Notes: generated from the letters alone by a model not told the origin. Shown: positions 25,565 through 34,790, numbered from the stretch's first letter. The stretch: 64,000 bases of DNA from Eubacterium sp. 1001713B170207_170306_E7 (GCF_015547515.1 NZ_JADMVE010000010.1:62001-126000), one strand, 5' to 3'. Numbers and translations: made by a program.

Positions 25565-26239
25565 ATGCTAAAGGCAGTATTTATTGATTATACGGGAACG
25601 ATCATGAAAGAAGCGGGAAAAGATGTAGAGGAAATGACCATGCGGCTCTATAAAAACAGCGATATTGAAAGCCCGCAGGCCATGTTGAATTACTGGTGGG
25701 GAAGGCTAAAGCAATATGAGAGCGAAAGCTTTGGCGACGCTTTTTTAACCGAGGACGAGATCGTGGACAGGCTTCTGGCCGACTGTGTTGAGGAGCTGCA
25801 CCTTGAGGAAAATCTGGAGGAAGCCCACGAGCTCTGCCGGCGCTTTTGGATGTATGCGCCGGCCTTTGAAGACGCCAGACCATTTTTTGAAAACTGTCCG
25901 CTACCCATATACGTTATCACCAACAACGGTGTCCGTTATGTGGGAGAGGGTATGCGGGACAAGGGGCTGGAGGCTGCTGGCATTGTCAGCGGGGACATGG
26001 CCCGGGCCTATAAACCCCACAAGGAGCTTTTTGAAAAGGCCCTGGAAATCAGCGGTTGCAGCCATGATGAGGTCGTTCATATCGGCGATTCCATGACGTC
26101 GGACGTGGCGGGCGCCCGCGCGGCAGGTATCCGGCCGGTCCTTCTTGACAGACAGGGTACACAGGAGGCCGAAGGGGTCACGGTGGTGCGTTCGCTGGAT
26201 GAAGCACTGGCGTTCATAGAGAAAGCGCTCGAACAGTAA
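25565..26239 (+). CDS. HAD-superfamily hydrolase
   Basis: 224 residues. HAD motif I reads FIDYTGTI, so the second catalytic Asp of DxDGT is Thr, as in P-type ATPases (DKTGT). Motif II is VITNNG, the motif III Lys lies in YKPHKELFEKAL, and motif IV is HIGDSMTSDVAGA. A helical cap lies between motifs I and II (about 20-95). The family hydrolyses phosphate esters or related bonds; the DxTGT variant argues against a simple call as a phosphoglycolate phosphatase. ATG at 25565 follows AAAGGAG. Monocistronic, with its own promoter and terminator. Confidence 0.85.
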   Translation: MLKAVFIDYTGTIMKEAGKDVEEMTMRLYKNSDIESPQAMLNYWWGRLKQYESESFGDAFLTEDEIVDRLLADCVEELHLEENLEEAHELCRRFWMYAPAFEDARPFFENCPLPIYVITNNGVRYVGEGMRDKGLEAAGIVSGDMARAYKPHKELFEKALEISGCSHDEVVHIGDSMTSDVAGARAAGIRPVLLDRQGTQEAEGVTVVRSLDEALAFIEKALEQ

Positions 26240-26263
26240 ATGCTGTATAAAAGTAGAAATTGG

Positions 26264-26303
26264 AAAGCTCCGGAAATCTCTTTAAAGATTTCCGGAGCTT
26301 TTT
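26264..26303. terminator. Bidirectional terminator between HAD gene and bzaE
   Basis: A 13-bp perfect stem (GCTCCGGAAATCT / AGATTTCCGGAGC), with TTTTT on the plus side and TTTCC-type sequence on the minus side. It ends the HAD transcript and probably the bza operon. Confidence 0.85.
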
Positions 26304-27802
26304 CATACCGTGAGCCTGTCGATTTTGGCGTTGAAACAGTCTACCCATTCCAGACGCCTGTCTTCGGTGATGTCGCCATTCGCCAAAAGCCTTAAGGCGT
26401 CCTCAAAGCCATCCACCAGCAGCCGGTTAATGGCCTGATACCGCGCTACCGTCTCAGGATCCCCAGCCACGCTTTTCTGCCAGGTATCGTGCATATAGTC
26501 AAAAATATGGTTGGTAATATCCCGCATCATCTTTGCCATGGTGGCAATGCTGGGGTTGAGGTAGTCGGTGTTAGCCTCATAGGTGGAATGCTCAGAAATA
26601 TTCAGCCGTCCCGCAGCCAGCAGGTCGTGATAGGAGCTGCTGCCCGCCAGAATAATCTGGTGGTGGTAAAGAACATTGACGGTGATTTCCAGGGTTTCTA
26701 AAAGAGCGTTGCGTTTTAGAAATTCCAGGTTGATTTTTAAGTCGTCGATGGTGGAGTCGGGCTCAAACATAATGAAGCCAACGCTGGGCTCAATACCAGC
26801 CTGCCGCAGCACGCGGAGGGCGTTTTCGTTGTCCGCCACGGTGGTGTATTTGTTCAGCCGTTTCAGCGATGCGTCCTTGCCAGATTCCAGGCCCACGAGG
26901 ATATTCTGCAGGCCGGCCTCCACCAGAGCTTTGGTGGTTTCGGGCTCGATATCGTTGGCCCTTGCCTCAATGCCGAAACGGATATTGCGCTCTTTCAGGA
27001 GAGCGGCCAGCCTGAGCACCCGCTCCTTTCCGGCCTTTCCGGGGCCGTAAAAATTGGGATCAGTAAAATAGAAATAGCGGTAATCGGTCTGAGCGATGAT
27101 CGCATCAATCTCAGCAATGATGTTTTCAGGAGAGCGGCCCCGCCATTTGGGGCAGTGCATTTCCTCTGCGCCATAATAGGGGTTAATGTAACAGAAGGTG
27201 CAGCCCCCGTAGCAGCCGCGGCTCCCCAGAATGTTGACCTCGCCTCCGGGATAGGAGGACGCTTTGCGAAGCGGAAAGGGCAGGCTGTCCAGATCACGGA
27301 CGAGCTCACCCCGGCTGGCCTCATAGCCATCCCCGCTCCTGTAAGCCAGACCCTTCAGGCCTTTGTATTCTGGCAGGCTTTCCATGAGGCGGATAATGGT
27401 GATTTCATTCTCTCCCAGCATGCAGGTGTCGATTTCCGGGCAACGGTTCAGGATTTCATCATAGGCAAAGGTAGGATAGTAGCCGTAGACGGTCACATGG
27501 CTGATCTGATATTTCGCTTTCATTCTGGCAATAAAAGCGTAAAGGGTGTGGTTGTCCTCCCAGTTATAAACCAGGTGAATTCCCAGCACATCAGGCCTGT
27601 GGGCAGCAATGCGGGCCTCAATGGCCCCGTAGCTCAGGTTTTCCATATAGCCCTCCACAATGGCCGGCTGATAACCATTTTCGAGCAGAACGGCAGCCAG
27701 ATAGCCGCTGTTCAGGCAGGAGGACAGGGTGGTGTTGGCAATGTCATTCTGACGGTCCTCGCCGGGTGTTCTGGGGTGTTCGAGTAATAGGATTCGTTTC
27801 AT
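26303..27802 (-). CDS. bzaE: BzaE, B12-binding radical SAM methyltransferase of benzimidazole synthesis
   Basis: 499 residues. An N-terminal cobalamin-binding-like domain (about 1-150) precedes a radical SAM domain with the cluster motif CYGGCTFC (CX3CX2C). In the anaerobic pathway BzaE adds the last methyl group, giving 5,6-dimethylbenzimidazole. I assign BzaE over BzaD by operon order (bzaA-bzaB-cobT-bzaC-bzaD-bzaE, as described for E. limosum) and by its own sequence, which is not closely similar to BzaD. ATG at 27802 follows TGGAGCG. Last gene of the operon, 22 nt after bzaD. Confidence 0.85.
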   Translation of the reverse strand: MKRILLLEHPRTPGEDRQNDIANTTLSSCLNSGYLAAVLLENGYQPAIVEGYMENLSYGAIEARIAAHRPDVLGIHLVYNWEDNHTLYAFIARMKAKYQISHVTVYGYYPTFAYDEILNRCPEIDTCMLGENEITIIRLMESLPEYKGLKGLAYRSGDGYEASRGELVRDLDSLPFPLRKASSYPGGEVNILGSRGCYGGCTFCYINPYYGAEEMHCPKWRGRSPENIIAEIDAIIAQTDYRYFYFTDPNFYGPGKAGKERVLRLAALLKERNIRFGIEARANDIEPETTKALVEAGLQNILVGLESGKDASLKRLNKYTTVADNENALRVLRQAGIEPSVGFIMFEPDSTIDDLKINLEFLKRNALLETLEITVNVLYHHQIILAGSSSYHDLLAAGRLNISEHSTYEANTDYLNPSIATMAKMMRDITNHIFDYMHDTWQKSVAGDPETVARYQAINRLLVDGFEDALRLLANGDITEDRRLEWVDCFNAKIDRLTV

Positions 27803-27824
27803 TTAATCGCTCCAGTCTTTGTTG

Positions 27825-29150
27825 TTAGGCTTCCTGCCACATAAAGATATTTCGTTTGTTATGGTAGATTTCAAGATCATACCGCACCGTTTTGAAGGGA
27901 TCGGGATTATAGTAGGTGGGGAAAAGCAGATCGGTTTCCGGTGTGATTACGTCATTCTCCAGCGCCAGCTTTTCAACCTTGGTCCCTGGCATAATGCGGA
28001 TGAGGTTGAGCACAATGGTGCCGATGGTCCTGGAGGCAGCGTGAATGTCGTAGATCTGGTCAATGAGCGCCTTGCCCTCATCCACTGTTTTCCAGGTATC
28101 ACCGGGCGTGTTGACCAGGAAATGGTAAACCGTGGTAATGCCAACGTCTGACAAAACCCTGGCGGTGTGGAGAATCTCATCGACAGTCAGGTGCTTGTTC
28201 AGAATGTCCAGAGCAGTTTGGCTGAGCCCGTCAGGCGACAGAGAGAAGCATTCACAGCCCGAATCCCGGTACAGCGGAGCGTTTTCGGGCGTCAGCAGGT
28301 TTTCCCTGAAAAAACCGCTCCAGTGAATCTCCAGACGGCGCCGGATCAGCTCCTTGCAGATATCGTCCAGATGGTTTACCGGGAAGTTGACAATGGAATC
28401 GGTGAGGTGGATGCGGCTGACGCCGTATTCCTTGTGCAGAAACTCGATTTCATCCACCACGCTTTTTGGCTCACGGCAGCGCATGCCGCAGCCGGAGAGC
28501 AGCGGATAGGAGCAGTAGCCGCAGTCATAGCAGCAGCCGCGTTTGGTTTCAACCCCCACGCTCTCCACATATTTGTTGACCTTCAGGTATTCCCGGGGGT
28601 TCAGAAGTCCACGGTTGGGCATGGTATAGCTGCCCATATCAAATTTGCCCACAGGCGGAACCCGCTTTACCTGCCCGTTTTCACGGTACACCAGTCCGGG
28701 CAGCTTTGGCGGGTTGTCGATATGGTCTAACAGGGGAATGATGATCTCCTCGGCTTCGCCGGCAACGCCCAGATCAATCTCGGGAAACTCCCGCATCAGG
28801 CGTTCCGGGAAAAGGGAAAAGGCAGTGCCCCCGGCCAAAAGAGTGACATCGGGCAGATAGCGCCGGATAAAGGACAGGGTAATGGCAAAGGGAACGATGA
28901 GCGAGGTGGTACGGTTGCCCAGCGGGTCTGCGTTTCTCAGAGAAATACCGATGATATCCGGCTGATAGCTGAGCATTTTTTCCCGCAGTGCGCCGTAGGG
29001 ATCCGCGGACATATTCATATCAAAGATTTCCAGGCTGTATCTGCCGGCCTTTTCAATGCAGGAGGCCAGTGTTACAATGCCGATGGGATAGACCCGTTCG
29101 ATGTCCATGCCCTCCATGGAAATGGCCTGGATGAGTAGGATTTTTTTCAT
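27825..29150 (-). CDS. bzaD: BzaD, B12-binding radical SAM methyltransferase of benzimidazole synthesis
   Basis: 441 residues. The N-terminal B12-binding-like region (DIIGISLRNADP; LLAGGTAFSLFPERLM) is followed by a radical SAM domain with the cluster motif CCYDCGYC (CX3CX2C). In the known pathway BzaD C-methylates 5-methoxybenzimidazole to 5-methoxy-6-methylbenzimidazole. Its position after bzaC and before bzaE matches the E. limosum operon. ATG at 29150 follows TTGGAG. It needs SAM, an Fe-S cluster and a cobamide, so it is active only under anaerobic conditions. Confidence 0.85.
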   Translation of the reverse strand: MKKILLIQAISMEGMDIERVYPIGIVTLASCIEKAGRYSLEIFDMNMSADPYGALREKMLSYQPDIIGISLRNADPLGNRTTSLIVPFAITLSFIRRYLPDVTLLAGGTAFSLFPERLMREFPEIDLGVAGEAEEIIIPLLDHIDNPPKLPGLVYRENGQVKRVPPVGKFDMGSYTMPNRGLLNPREYLKVNKYVESVGVETKRGCCYDCGYCSYPLLSGCGMRCREPKSVVDEIEFLHKEYGVSRIHLTDSIVNFPVNHLDDICKELIRRRLEIHWSGFFRENLLTPENAPLYRDSGCECFSLSPDGLSQTALDILNKHLTVDEILHTARVLSDVGITTVYHFLVNTPGDTWKTVDEGKALIDQIYDIHAASRTIGTIVLNLIRIMPGTKVEKLALENDVITPETDLLFPTYYNPDPFKTVRYDLEIYHNKRNIFMWQEA

Positions 29151-29172
29151 TTTAACTCCAATAGATGTCGTG

Positions 29173-30729
29173 CTACTCTAAAAGCAGCAGCGCGTAATAT
29201 TTGATCACCTCACCGCGTTCGCTCAGGGTTTTCAGAGATTCTCCGGCCTTTTTCACTGTGGCGAAAACGTCGATGCCGGAGCCCTCCATGGACGGACGGG
29301 AATGGGCGCGGTTATTACAGGGGGCGGTGAGATCGCAGTCCGGGCAGATGCTGCACGGGCCGGCCCAGAAAACAAAGGCCTTGTAATAGCCAGCTTTAAA
29401 GGCCAGGGTTTCCGCGCGCAAAGCCTTGCGCTGGAAATCACCGGTAGGGGGCTCGCTTTTTAATAACAGGGCTTTGCTGAAGCTGTTCACAAAGGCCCTG
29501 GTCTCATCTGCGCTCATTTCCTGGTTGGTGCTGCAATGCTTTTTATCCCAGGAGCGGCACCCGAATTTACATTTGTTTTTGGCAAAGGGGGCTACCACCA
29601 CGTCCCTGGGGTTGTAAGGTATTACCTTGTCAAAGCCGATGGCCTTGATGGGCTGTAAAATTTTCTGAACCGGCGTGATGGTCAGACGATCAAGGGTATC
29701 CTGCGCTCTGGCGGCAAAGATAACCGCCGTGTCGGTTTGCAGCGGGATGAGCCCTGTGGTGGAAAGCCTGTAGTTTTTCAGAGTCTGATCAACCCATTTT
29801 GATTCAAAAACCCTGCCGTTGTAGGTGTTGATGAACATGTTAATATCCGAAAAAGCCGCCTTGATGTCCCAATGGTCCAGAAAAAAGTCGTGAATCAGCA
29901 GGATACCCTCCTCTGAGAGAAGCCCGGATACGGTTTTTAAAATACAACTGATTTCTTCCTCGGCATAGGCGTGGACGATGTTGGACAATATGATCAGGTC
30001 ATAACTGCCCTCAAGCTGCCAGTCTGGCTCCAGGATATTCTGTTCATGAAACAGGACACGGCTTTTATCCCTGAGGCCGCTTTTTTCAACCAGCTTCTGG
30101 GTCTGGGGCAGGACCTGCCGGATATCCACAAGGGTGGCCCGGGTATCCTCAAATTTTTCGAGAAAGCCAAGGGCAAAGGCGCCGCTGCCAGCGCCGACGT
30201 CCAAAATACGCGCGCCTGGCTGCACGCCATTTCCAAAGAATTCAAGAACCTCTGGCGCCTTCAGCTTCACGATGTTGTCCATGGCAGTGATGTACTCCTC
30301 ACGCCGGGCGTCCATTTCGGCTTCACTGACATCCCCGCTTGGGAAATGAACGCGTCTGCCGGCTTCCAGAGCTGGCTTTAGAGTATCCCAGTCTGCCCTG
30401 ATCTCACGACGCCACAGGATGGAATTTCCCTGATACAGCGGCTTTCCTTTAATAAGATAGGTGCTTGAGAGGGTGGTGTTTGACCATTTGTTTTCATAGC
30501 GGTCTACCAGATCCAGGGTTTTAAGCAGATGGAGGTAACGGGACAGGCTGGATTCGTCACAGCTCAGCGCTTCTGCCAGTTCGGGAAGGGATACGCTGCT
30601 CTTTTCCAAAAGTTCAAAAAGGCCCATGTCCAGGGCTGCAAAAAGTGATTCCGAATACCAGTAGGCGGTGGACAGGTCTTCGAGATACTGTCCACCGGAT
30701 GTGTTGGGGTCCCATTTAAGCAAGCCCAT
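29173..30729 (-). CDS. bzaC: BzaC, 5-hydroxybenzimidazole O-methyltransferase with C-terminal Cys-rich domain
   Basis: 518 residues. The N-terminal winged-helix dimerisation part (LPELAEALSCDESSLSRYL) and the SAM-binding core (ILDVGAGSGAFALGFLEKF, about 165-185) make it a plant-type O-methyltransferase. From about residue 350 a second, Cys-rich domain follows (CKFGCRSWDKKHC, then CSICPDCDLTAPC), resembling DUF2284 metal-binding proteins. In the bza pathway BzaC methylates the hydroxyl of 5-hydroxybenzimidazole. ATG at 30729 (MGLLKWDP) is chosen for AGGAG upstream; it overlaps the end of cobT by 14 nt, which suggests coupled translation. Confidence 0.85.
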   Translation of the reverse strand: MGLLKWDPNTSGGQYLEDLSTAYWYSESLFAALDMGLFELLEKSSVSLPELAEALSCDESSLSRYLHLLKTLDLVDRYENKWSNTTLSSTYLIKGKPLYQGNSILWRREIRADWDTLKPALEAGRRVHFPSGDVSEAEMDARREEYITAMDNIVKLKAPEVLEFFGNGVQPGARILDVGAGSGAFALGFLEKFEDTRATLVDIRQVLPQTQKLVEKSGLRDKSRVLFHEQNILEPDWQLEGSYDLIILSNIVHAYAEEEISCILKTVSGLLSEEGILLIHDFFLDHWDIKAAFSDINMFINTYNGRVFESKWVDQTLKNYRLSTTGLIPLQTDTAVIFAARAQDTLDRLTITPVQKILQPIKAIGFDKVIPYNPRDVVVAPFAKNKCKFGCRSWDKKHCSTNQEMSADETRAFVNSFSKALLLKSEPPTGDFQRKALRAETLAFKAGYYKAFVFWAGPCSICPDCDLTAPCNNRAHSRPSMEGSGIDVFATVKKAGESLKTLSERGEVIKYYALLLLE

Positions 30730-31792
30730 TGGTGACTCCTGCGTCTTCAAAGGTGAGCATGTCATTCATGCACCGGGCGGCACATTCTACGAGGTGCATG
30801 GCCACCGCAGCGCCGGTGCCTTCGCCAAGCCGGAAATTCAGGTTGAGCAGCGGACGCATTCCCAGAGTCTGCCACATCATCTGATGTCCTGGCTCCTCGG
30901 ACTGGTGAGAAGCGATCATATAGTCTGCACAGGCAGGGCAGAGTCCCTTTGCGATTAATGCGCCGGCAGTGGAGATAAAGCCGTCCACAACCACCGGAAC
31001 CTTATTGCAGGCGGCACCCAGGATCATGCCGGCAATACCGGCGATATCGTAGCCGCCCACCTTTGACAGTACATCCAGAGCATCGTTTTTATCGGGATTG
31101 TTGAGCGCGATGGATTCCCGGATAATTTTAATTTTGTGCATGAGGCCGGCGTTGTTAAGTCCGGTGCCCCGTCCTGTGATGGAGGTCAGGGGATATTCAC
31201 CCATAACAGCGAGAATGGCCGCGCTGGGGGTGGTATTGCCAATACCGAGGTCGCCGGTGCCCAGCAGCTCAACGCCCTCCTCCTGAATCATTTTAGCAGC
31301 GACATTGATGCCTGCCTCCAGGGCGGCCACCGCCTGCTCTCTGCTCATGGCAGGTCCTTTATGAAAGTTTTCACTGCCGTGGGCGATCTTGGCGTCGATG
31401 ATGGCGCCTTTTTTCACCAGCTCGGGCATATCCTCCTTAACGCCCATGTCTACCAGCCGGACCTCCGCGCCGGAGGCCTTTCCCAGCACATTGACACCTG
31501 CCCCTCCGGCAACAATATTGGCGACCATCTGCATGGTGACCTCCTGCGGGAAGGCAGAAACGCCCTCCTCAGCTATGCCGTGGTCCGCGGCCATAGTCAG
31601 AATCATTTTTTTATCCACACAGGGATGGATGGTCCGCTGGATTCCGGCCAGCTGGACGCCCAGGGTTAAAACCTGACCCAGGCTCCACGGTGGAATAGCA
31701 AGAGATTCCACATGGGCGCAGGCCCTGGATTCCCAGTCTGGGTCCTTTGGTTCAATCCTTTCAATAACTTCTTTTAAAGTTAATATACTCAT
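30716..31792 (-). CDS. cobT: CobT, nicotinate-nucleotide:dimethylbenzimidazole phosphoribosyltransferase
   Basis: 358 residues, the usual CobT length. Conserved blocks include MAADHGIAEEGVSAFPQEVT, VGLVDMGV-like VRLVDMGV, LGTGDLGIGNTTPSAAI and GRGTGLN. CobT activates the benzimidazole base to its alpha-ribotide for attachment as the cobamide lower ligand. ATG at 31792 (MSILTLKEV) with GAGGTAACC upstream is preferred over an in-frame ATG at 31840. It lies 121 nt after bzaB in the riboswitch-controlled operon, coupling base synthesis to base activation. Confidence 0.95.
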   Translation of the reverse strand: MSILTLKEVIERIEPKDPDWESRACAHVESLAIPPWSLGQVLTLGVQLAGIQRTIHPCVDKKMILTMAADHGIAEEGVSAFPQEVTMQMVANIVAGGAGVNVLGKASGAEVRLVDMGVKEDMPELVKKGAIIDAKIAHGSENFHKGPAMSREQAVAALEAGINVAAKMIQEEGVELLGTGDLGIGNTTPSAAILAVMGEYPLTSITGRGTGLNNAGLMHKIKIIRESIALNNPDKNDALDVLSKVGGYDIAGIAGMILGAACNKVPVVVDGFISTAGALIAKGLCPACADYMIASHQSEEPGHQMMWQTLGMRPLLNLNFRLGEGTGAAVAMHLVECAARCMNDMLTFEDAGVTNGLA

Positions 31793-31913
31793 GATGGTTA
31801 CCTCATTATTTGAATTTTGCAAACTACAGGCGAGCTTCAAGCTTAATTATAGCACCAATTCAGGTGCTCATGAGAAGGATTCGCCTGATTTTTTAATCCA
31901 GTTGGCCAAAGGT

Positions 31914-33197
31914 TCAGGCGATACCGAAAAATTCTGCGGCGATGTCGGCCGGGCATTTGCTCTTACCGCAGGCCGCGCAGCCGTGGCTTTCGGGCTCTGC
32001 GTTCAGCTTGCTTTCAAGGTATTCCGGATCAAGGGCGTTGGCAATCTGGGCCTTTTCATCCCGCGCGACCCGTGCCTTAGACATTGCCAGAGAGCGGTTC
32101 CAGGCATTGCCGCCGCGCTTTAAGACATTGGCGGCATCCGCCGCAATCTTGGTGGTGCGGACGCCCATACGTACATCCTCCTCATTTGGCAGGCCCAAAT
32201 GCTCAGCCGGGGTCAGGTAACAGAGAAAATCCGCGCCGTGCATGCCGGCAAAGGCGCCGCCAATGGCGCCGGTAATGTTATCATAGCCTGGCGCCACATC
32301 GGTGGCAAGGAAACCGAGAATATAGTAGGGAACACCGTAGCAGAGCTGCTTCTGAAGCTGCATAGTGGTGGCAATCTGATTGAGCGGCACATGGCCCGGG
32401 CCCTCAATCATGACCTGTACGCCGGCCTCCAGGGCACGCTTGGTCAGCTCACCTGCAACGACCAGGCCCTGCACCTGTGCGGAGTCCAGGGAGTCAGCGT
32501 TGGCCCCGGGGCGGATGGCGTCACCGATGGATAATACAGTATCTGTGGCCTTGAGGATTTCAAGCAGGCGGTCAAAATGCGCATAAAGCGGATTTTCCTT
32601 TTCGTTGTGGAACATCCAGGCAGTCAGGAAAGAGCCGCCGCGGCTGACAACGTCAGTCACGCGCCCGCTTTTTTTCAGCGCGTTTAAAACCGACCAGTTT
32701 AAAGCAGAGTGGATGGCCATGAAGTCCATGCCCTCCTGACATTGTTTTTCCACCGTATCGAAAAGGTCATCCTCGGTCATGGCGACCATGCTGCCATGCT
32801 TTTCAATGGCTTCGACACTGGCCTGATAGACGGGCACACAGCCCGCCGCGATATTGGAGATTTCAAGACTCTGTCTGCGCATGGCGTCGATATCGTCGCC
32901 AGTGGATAAATCCATAAAGGCGTTGGCGCCGCATTCCTCCAGGATACGCAGCTTCTTTGCCTCCATTTCCATATCGTTGCGGTCAGAGGAGGTTCCCATC
33001 AGACCGTTGACCTTTACGTCCAGACCGCCGCCGATACCGCAGATTTTATCCCGGCTGCGAAATTTATTTTTGGGAATGACGATATGGCCTTTGGCGACAC
33101 CTTCGCGTATAAATTCCGGGGTAACACCCTCAATCAGGGCAACCTTTTCCATTTCTTCTGTAATATGGCCTTTGCGGGCTTCTAGCATCTGTGTCAT
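31914..33197 (-). CDS. bzaB: BzaB, ThiC-like 5-hydroxybenzimidazole synthase subunit
   Basis: 427 residues, ThiC family. ThiC-like blocks include EGPGHVPLNQIATTMQLQK and FLCYLTPAEHLGLPNEEDV, with the C-terminal Fe-S motif CAACGKSKC (CX2CX4C), as in ThiC. BzaA and BzaB together turn aminoimidazole ribotide into 5-hydroxybenzimidazole by a radical SAM reaction; a lone ThiC would make the thiamine pyrimidine. The tandem ThiC-like pair with cobT and bzaCDE supports the bza call. ATG at 33197 follows AGGAGGAT. 13 nt after bzaA. Confidence 0.9.
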   Translation of the reverse strand: MTQMLEARKGHITEEMEKVALIEGVTPEFIREGVAKGHIVIPKNKFRSRDKICGIGGGLDVKVNGLMGTSSDRNDMEMEAKKLRILEECGANAFMDLSTGDDIDAMRRQSLEISNIAAGCVPVYQASVEAIEKHGSMVAMTEDDLFDTVEKQCQEGMDFMAIHSALNWSVLNALKKSGRVTDVVSRGGSFLTAWMFHNEKENPLYAHFDRLLEILKATDTVLSIGDAIRPGANADSLDSAQVQGLVVAGELTKRALEAGVQVMIEGPGHVPLNQIATTMQLQKQLCYGVPYYILGFLATDVAPGYDNITGAIGGAFAGMHGADFLCYLTPAEHLGLPNEEDVRMGVRTTKIAADAANVLKRGGNAWNRSLAMSKARVARDEKAQIANALDPEYLESKLNAEPESHGCAACGKSKCPADIAAEFFGIA

Positions 33198-33210
33198 TAT
33201 CTGATCCTCC

Positions 33211-34494
33211 TTACTTTGCTCTCAAGTATTTTTCCACAATCTTCATGGCGCAGTACTTGCCGCACATGGTACATTCCGATGTAAAGCTGGTGCTGCGTTC
33301 ACGCCAGACACGCTCAGCGGTTTCAGGGTCGATGGACAGCTTGAACTGTTCCTTCCAGTTCATGGCCCGGCGGGCAACAGACATATCCAGATCCCACTTG
33401 ACGGCCTGAGAATGCCCTTTAGCCACATCGCCGGCATGGGCAGCAATTCGTGAGGCCATGACGCCCTGGTAGACATCATCGACGTTTGGCATGCCAATGT
33501 GCTCGGCCGGGGTGACATAGCAGAGAAAATCTGCGCCGGCATAAGCGGCGACAGCGCCGCCGATGGCAGAGGTAATATGGTCGTAGCCTGCGGCTGCGTC
33601 GGTTGGCAGACAGCCGAATACAAAGTAAGGAGCACCGTAGCAGAGCTTCTTTTCAAGCTGTACAGTCGTGGCGATTTCATCGAGGGGCACATGTCCAGGT
33701 CCTTTTACCATAACCTGTACGCCGGCTTCACGGGCACGTCTGACCAGGCCGCCGAGGATGACCAGCTCCTCAATTTGGGCGTGGTCGAGTGAATCCGCAA
33801 TACAGCCCGGGCGCATTCCGTCAGCAAAGCTCAGCACCACATCGTATTTTTTGCAGATTTCAATGAGGCGGTCAAATCCGGTATATAAAGGATTTTCCGT
33901 ATTATGGTAGAGCATCCAGCCGATAAGGTGTGAGCCGCCGTAGCTCACAAGGGGGTCAATGCGGCCTTCATCTTTGGCACGGTGTATAACCGAAAGGGTG
34001 GTTCCGGGATGCACTGCAATAAACGCAACGCCCTGTGACGCCTGCTTTTCAATCATATCGAACATATCGTCCGGCGTCATATCCAGCGCAGTGCCATATT
34101 TGGCTTCAGCAGCAGACAGCGTTTCGTACATGGGCAGTGTGCCGACTGGACGGTCAACCGTGGACAGCACTTTTTCGCGCATTTCTTCAATTGGCCCGCG
34201 GACAGAAAGATCCATAATGGTATCGGCGTGGGCCTTGACAGCCGCGTCGATTTTTGACAGTTCACCGTCAATGGTATCAGTCTCCTCGTACATTCCCACA
34301 CTGGCGCTGACCTTTGTAAACAGGCCTTTACCAACAGCCACCGGCTGGATGTTCTCCCTGGAGCTGTGCAGAATGACAATATCGCCATTAGCGACGCCTT
34401 CACAGATAAATTCAGGGGCAACCCCTTCTTTTTGCGCAACGTACTGCATTTCTGCGGTGATTTCACCGCGTTTTGCTTTTTCCAACAAAGTCAT
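33211..34494 (-). CDS. bzaA: BzaA, ThiC-like 5-hydroxybenzimidazole synthase subunit
   Basis: 427 residues, a ThiC paralog and first gene of the operon. Seen: KGPGHVPLDEIATTVQLEK, FLCYVTPAEHIGMPNVDDV and a C-terminal Cys motif, CTMCGKYC. This last motif is CX2CX3C, one residue shorter than the CX2CX4C of ThiC and of BzaB next door. BzaA works with BzaB on aminoimidazole ribotide. ATG at 34494 has TAGGAGGA upstream. It is controlled by the cobalamin riboswitch and terminator at 34551-34784, so the operon is shut down when cobamide is plentiful. Confidence 0.9.
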   Translation of the reverse strand: MTLLEKAKRGEITAEMQYVAQKEGVAPEFICEGVANGDIVILHSSRENIQPVAVGKGLFTKVSASVGMYEETDTIDGELSKIDAAVKAHADTIMDLSVRGPIEEMREKVLSTVDRPVGTLPMYETLSAAEAKYGTALDMTPDDMFDMIEKQASQGVAFIAVHPGTTLSVIHRAKDEGRIDPLVSYGGSHLIGWMLYHNTENPLYTGFDRLIEICKKYDVVLSFADGMRPGCIADSLDHAQIEELVILGGLVRRAREAGVQVMVKGPGHVPLDEIATTVQLEKKLCYGAPYFVFGCLPTDAAAGYDHITSAIGGAVAAYAGADFLCYVTPAEHIGMPNVDDVYQGVMASRIAAHAGDVAKGHSQAVKWDLDMSVARRAMNWKEQFKLSIDPETAERVWRERSTSFTSECTMCGKYCAMKIVEKYLRAK

Positions 34495-34550
34495 GGTTTT
34501 TCAATCCTCCTAAAACAAAAATGAACTTGTCGTAAAAGCAGCTGGAAATT

Positions 34551-34599
34551 AAAAAATGGTAAAATCCATAGCTGCTTTACCAGCTATGAACTTTACCAT
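34551..34599 (-). terminator. Riboswitch expression-platform terminator of the bza operon
   Basis: On the minus strand a long hairpin (ATGGTAAAG... CATAGCTG pairing with CAGCTATG ...TTTACCAT) is followed by TTTTTT. It lies between the cobalamin aptamer and bzaA, the place expected of a cobamide-dependent transcription stop. Confidence 0.85.
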
Positions 34600-34604
34600 C
34601 GTTC

Positions 34605-34784
34605 ATACGCGTTAAGAATCATAGGCAGGTCTCCTGACTTACGGATCAACACGAACCGACGCCTTCCCTTTCAGTGGCACTTGCCGGTCACTACCGCTTA
34701 CAGTGATGGGTTCGCTCAGGATTTACACCTGATTCCCTATTCTCCCCTTACGGGGCACCATATCATTCATACAATATTAACTTG
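34605..34784 (-). ncRNA. Cobalamin riboswitch
   Basis: Read on the minus strand, the aptamer has the core GCCACTG (34672-34678) and the B12 box, AAGTCAGGAGACCTGCC, at 34624-34640. GGGAAGG and GGTGTAAATCC-type conserved blocks are also present. It starts just after the promoter at 34791 and leads to the terminator at 34551 and bzaA. Cobamide binding should favour termination. Confidence 0.95.
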
Positions 34785-34790
34785 GTCTTT

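Noticed and set aside
31914-34494. Two ThiC copies for thiamine synthesis
   Set aside because: They are tandem, lie behind a cobalamin riboswitch and share an operon with cobT and two B12-type radical SAM genes, as in bza operons; no thiamine gene or TPP riboswitch is near.
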